A stretch of DNA of 64,000 nucleotides from Hygrocybe punicea (taxonomy: Eukaryota; Basidiomycota; Agaricomycetes; Agaricales; Hygrophoraceae). The stretch lies in assembly GCA_963556145.1 (NCBI GenBank), contig OY744464.1:4340001-4404000 (forward strand), read 5' to 3'. This document shows positions 60,363 to 64,000 of the stretch, in pieces. The notes beneath the pieces are model-generated. The model was given only the letters and a program-made list of their open reading frames with translations. It did no database searches and was not told where the DNA came from. Position numbers and translations under genes: made by a program. The stretch's first letter is position 1. Each line of letters starts with the position of its first letter.

Positions 60363-62751
60363 TTACGTGGGCTTGGATCTACTTTGGCTAGCGGATAATA
60401 TTCTCCTCCTTGCTTCCTCCTCCTTTCCGGCCCAGTAAGCGATCTCTTGTTGCAGTTTTGGGTGAGTCGTCAGGAGAGTTCCCTTCTAATATACCGGGAG
60501 GGATTAGTAAAGCGAACACGCGTGGGAACTGCAAGATTTACGCGTAAACCTTGAAGTAGTCCTTCGCAAATGCTTGACTGCAGAGTCGCTTTTCTGATGA
60601 TATCGGCAGTAATCCGTTCAGTGTGTTTTATGATAACTTTGGTCAGTGCTTGCCGCATACGAAGCAAGCTAAAAAGTGTCAAGATAATGGTAGTTCTGGT
60701 GATGGCTAGCTTTCTTACTTGGAGAAAATCATGCTCTCGTTCGCATCTCGAGTCAACGCCACAAACGAAATGAAGATCGCAGTATACCGCTGGCAGATCT
60801 AATAGATATTTGTGAGCGACAGTAGTGGAAAGGAAATCGTCCTCACAATTGAAAGGGATGCATCTGTGATTGTCGTAGTCCTACTGAAGTAGCTGCTACT
60901 TGCGCCTTCGGCAAGTTTGTTCAGAGCCTCAACGTGCTCTGAAATAGCCTTTTGAAAGACAGGCCACATCTGCAGTCGAAGGGCAAATACAAAGGCCTCC
61001 AGAGGAGGACAGCTTCGTTTTTGAACTTCCCCAACGACATCCTCCGTCAAGCGAATCATTGTGAGGAGTGGAACGACCGGAGGGATGGGATCGAGAACAG
61101 ACCGAACGAAGGACTTTGGTCATGATCCTCGTGAGAACGGCACAGAAACAGATAACATCGTCCTACCTGGCAGTATTCGAGAACTGGGTCCAGAATCTGT
61201 TTCCATATGGCATCTGAATGAGCTTGTTCTGCCTTCTTGGCGGCACGTTGATGTTCATTCCCGGCCACAGTGATAATATCCGCCCCATTCCCCTCATATC
61301 CGTCAAAATCGGATCCAGATTTGGACTGACGTTCAGTGAAACCCCCATTGTCAGGAGATAAAAAGGAGCCGGGAGAAGGCAATACGCTATATGGTTCCCG
61401 AGAGTCCAGAGCGTTGAGGGTATCCGGGGTAAAGAAAGTTGTCACAAACATATATTCAGCTGTGGCATTATCCATCAGAACCAACAAAAGGGATCGCAGA
61501 AGAGCCTCCGTCGGTTCTTTCTGTCCACTCAAACAATATGATTAGGCTGGAACGAGAAGGATAGATTAGCGCACATAGGATTTATCGTCGGCCATATAAG
61601 CTAGCGTGACTCTGGGACCTTCGACGCTGGCGTAGGCCAGCCGCTCAACGTCCACACTCGTATCTTTGTCCTTCTCGTTTACGGTGGTCACAATCGTCTC
61701 TAGTTTCTCCACTGTTCTAGCCTGACCAAATTCAATACGATAGTTCACATCTAAACAAAGCATTCACCTTAATCCATCCAAGACTTCTTGTATATCTCCG
61801 AAATCCTGTCTCGTAGTACATGCGGGCACCACCGATATAAGATCTCCGCACCTCTTGTGCAACGTTGGGTTCCTGACGTTGTAGAAATCCGAAAAGCGAT
61901 TTATATTTCAGGAGAATCGATGTCTGAACGACTTGCATGTTTGTTGTTACATCACTCCGGATTGGGTGGAATAGCGCAATGAAGAATCCTCGCAATTTCG
62001 TTGCTGCCTGTACCGGTGTCGAAACTGATGATACATCCCCGCGTAGACCAAAGAGATTTATATTAAACTCACAACTATTCGCAATCCTTCGGCGACTTCC
62101 CCCAAATCCCGGGCGGCCTTTACACGGGTACGAGCCTTGCAGGTGTCTAGCCGTCGTTCGAGGTCTCCTATAGCTGAGATCCAAGATTCTTCCACATCTG
62201 TGTCAAGAATGAGTGTTGCCAGAGATGGTGGGATAACTATATCTGATATCAAGTTGGACAGCGGTTTTTCGATTCTCTGATATTCAGGCTCAGTGTCCAT
62301 GTTTGCTAGTGGGAGAAAAAAGAACTCAACTCGTCGGCTTTTCAGTCTCTTGTCAATGTTTTTACTGCGGTCCTGTAGGTCAAATATCTGGCCAGATACT
62401 ACGGAGAGGTCCTTCTGAAACGTGGAAAGGAAAGACTCCAAAGAGTCTAGCAATGCTATGCTCGTCTGAACATAGCACCATTGGATGAGACTCGGAGACA
62501 ACGTTGATGTGAGGCGCATCGCCCACCTGAACTTGGTCATGAAGTTCGACAAATTCTTTTCCCTGCCGACTGTCTTTCCAGAGTTGGAACGGGAATGAAT
62601 GAGAGCAATAGTCATAAGCGAATGAACTTACAGGAATGGGGATAAGTTTCTTGTATTCCCTCCGCTACCGGTAGTTTTCCTACATCCAAATAAGATCGTA
62701 AACCTGCTGGTTGATCGATAACGTATCCCTACCACTCGCGTCTGCACTCAT
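60363..62751 (-). CDS. VPS52: GARP/EARP tethering complex subunit VPS52
   Basis: Landmarks from the N-terminus: YLDVGKLPVAEGIQETYPHS, then FVELHDQVQTSIALLDSLES, VVSGQIFDLQDRSKNIDKRL, ISDIVIPPSLATLILDTDVE, KLRGFFIALFHPIRSDVTTN, LLKYKSLFGFLQRQEPNVA and LEAFVFALRLQMWPVFQKAI. The spliced end reads LTTHPKLQQEIAYWAGKEEE, stopping at 60363. This is the Vps52/Sac2 pattern, a coiled-coil tether for endosome-to-trans-Golgi transport. The true start is unclear: the ATG at 62751 is one base out of frame with the first conserved exon. A small 5' exon or splice near 62730 is therefore required and could not be fixed. Confidence 0.85.
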
Positions 62752-62800
62752 GGTGGTTCTGTTGGTATAAATTTAAACGAAATTACGTAATATATATGTA

Positions 62801-64000
62801 CTATAGCGCGGAATCCAAAGCATTTTGCAACGACGAAGTGCTGTGAGAGATATATTGGTGCTGTCCATTCAGTATGGGGCCATCGCTGTCACTCTCATCC
62901 CCCAGTACATGGAAATGGTCCCAGTCAAATCCTGGTGGGTCCACCACAATCTTCTTCAATACATCCTGTAGATCTGGATGCTTTGTCAGTGATAAATTTA
63001 TCCACCGGACACTGATCATCCAGGTCGCGACACCCTTCGGTGGAATGAAGAATCCTTCCTTGTTTGGCCCACGATGTCGTTCCTTCTTGCTCATCCCCCG
63101 CTTCGGTTTCTGGATTTTCTCTAACCTGTCCTCGTCGTCGAGCACATTATAAAATCGCTGCAGGCGAGAACTACGCCATGGTTGACCGCGAACCCGTAAA
63201 AAGCCTGAGGGGTGGAACGTCTCCGCTGATTCCTCGTCGTTATCGGACTCCTCCGACGACATGCACTCAACTTGGAGAGCACCATCGAAGATCACATGTT
63301 CGAACATTTCCAGTTTCAACCGTGTTTCAGTGCGGCTGCTCAACTTCTATGAGAGAGAAGCCATAGAGGTGAATACATGCTATGAGGGTTACAATGACTT
63401 CCACGCACCACTTTTCGCCGACCAAGTCGTCTCGCTTTCAATGCTTTGACATCCTCCCTCTTCTTGTGATTTAGGGCAACCATAGCATCCCGTTGAGCTT
63501 TAAATTTCTGTCGGAGCGTAATAAATGCTTGATCAAAAACGGCTTCCATTGTCTTCTTGATGAAATCTTTATCGGGAACGTGTTTGTACAAACGCCGATT
63601 GGACTTGAGATCGGCCAGTATCCGTGTCTTCATGCGACTATTGTGAACGGATTGCTTCGTGGTCTTGTCCCACACAAAACGCACGGCGTCATGAGACTCT
63701 AGAGCGGCACCTTCGATATGACCGTCTGGTAAATTCTTGTCGGAATCAAGTTCCATAAGGCGTAGTATGTGCAAACGCATCGCTTGCTAATCATGACAAG
63801 AGACAATCAATTATTTTATTGGGGGATTCATTAATTGGAGACAGCGCCTCACGTGTATGCTCAGACATCTAGTGTCATGATGATTGATGCGCTTATTTGG
63901 TCGCTCGGGGGGTGACGCGGAGCCTTCTATGTCAGAGCCGTTATCTTCCTCGCCGATTGTGGGGTCAGGGGTTTGTCTCTTGCGAGAAGTATTTGGAGGG
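62801..64000 (-). CDS. hypothetical protein, 5' end beyond the window
   Basis: Three coding stretches join on the minus strand: from the right edge to about 63853 (TSRKRQTPDPTIGEEDNGSD, then RINHHDTRCLSMH), about 63784 to 63412, and about 63340 to the stop at 62801. Introns of about 70 bp separate them. The middle is rich in Lys/Arg and reads like a helical bundle (AAALESHDAVRF-like GAALESHDAVRFVWDKTTKQ, then DQAFITLRQKFKAQRDAMVA). The end has LRVRGQPWRSSRLQRFYNVL and ATWMISVRWI. I recall proteins of this look as unassigned and repeated in Agaricomycete genomes. No function is known. It may belong to a transposable or lineage-specific family. Confidence 0.55.

Overview
This is nuclear DNA of a filamentous basidiomycete, most likely an Agaricomycete. 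Almost every gene is cut by several 45-65 bp introns with GT..AG ends. The encoded set is typical of that group: a PRC2 catalytic subunit, a fungal DPH6 with RidA domains, SUR1-type GT32, PRM10/ThrE, a plant-like sucrose transporter and GH18 chitinase. The genus cannot be fixed from the sequence alone. Exon joins below were worked out by eye from reading frames and splice sites, and no database search was run.

Layout. 1-3.8 kb: tail of an unknown gene, a TETRAN/MFSD10-like MFS transporter (+) and a GT32 inositolphosphoceramide mannosyltransferase (-). 3.94-12.79 kb: an 8.85-kb element bounded by about 0.62-kb inverted repeats. It holds a decayed Tc1/mariner-like transposase, a 137-bp tandem array, and an unknown spliced gene. 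That gene is itself split by a 2.7-kb LTR retroelement carrying a proline/serine-rich repeat ORF. The large element lies between the divergent genes GT32 and STE14. 12.8-20.1 kb: STE14 isoprenylcysteine methyltransferase (+), TXNDC9/phosducin-like protein (-), DOM34/Pelota (+) and an EZH-type H3K27 methyltransferase (+). 20.5-29.6 kb: GH18 chitinase (-), a proline-rich protein (+), a WTAP/Mum2-type protein (-), a short two-repeat ORF (-), a poorly readable block, and an AVO2-like ankyrin protein (+).

29.9-47.8 kb: SUT-type transporter (+), DPH6 (-), PheRS beta FRS1 (+), BSD2-like protein (-), a small hypothetical gene (-), EMC10-like (+), GNAT acetyltransferase (+), PRM10/ThrE exporter (+) and PheRS alpha FRS2 (-). 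47.9-64 kb: PEX2 (+), importin-11/KAP120 (-), SLX4 (+), EFR3 (+), VPS52 (-), and a partial gene of unknown function running off the right edge (-).

Most of the window is ordinary housekeeping. Several genes form head-to-head pairs with about 70-160 bp between start codons (TXNDC9/DOM34, DPH6/FRS1, FRS2/PEX2, KAP120/SLX4). GT32/STE14 looks like a former pair of this kind, now separated by the big element. Translation-related genes recur (DOM34, DPH6, FRS1, FRS2), and both subunits of cytosolic phenylalanyl-tRNA synthetase lie within 13 kb. The accessory and most novel part is the nested mobile-element complex at 3.94-12.79 kb.
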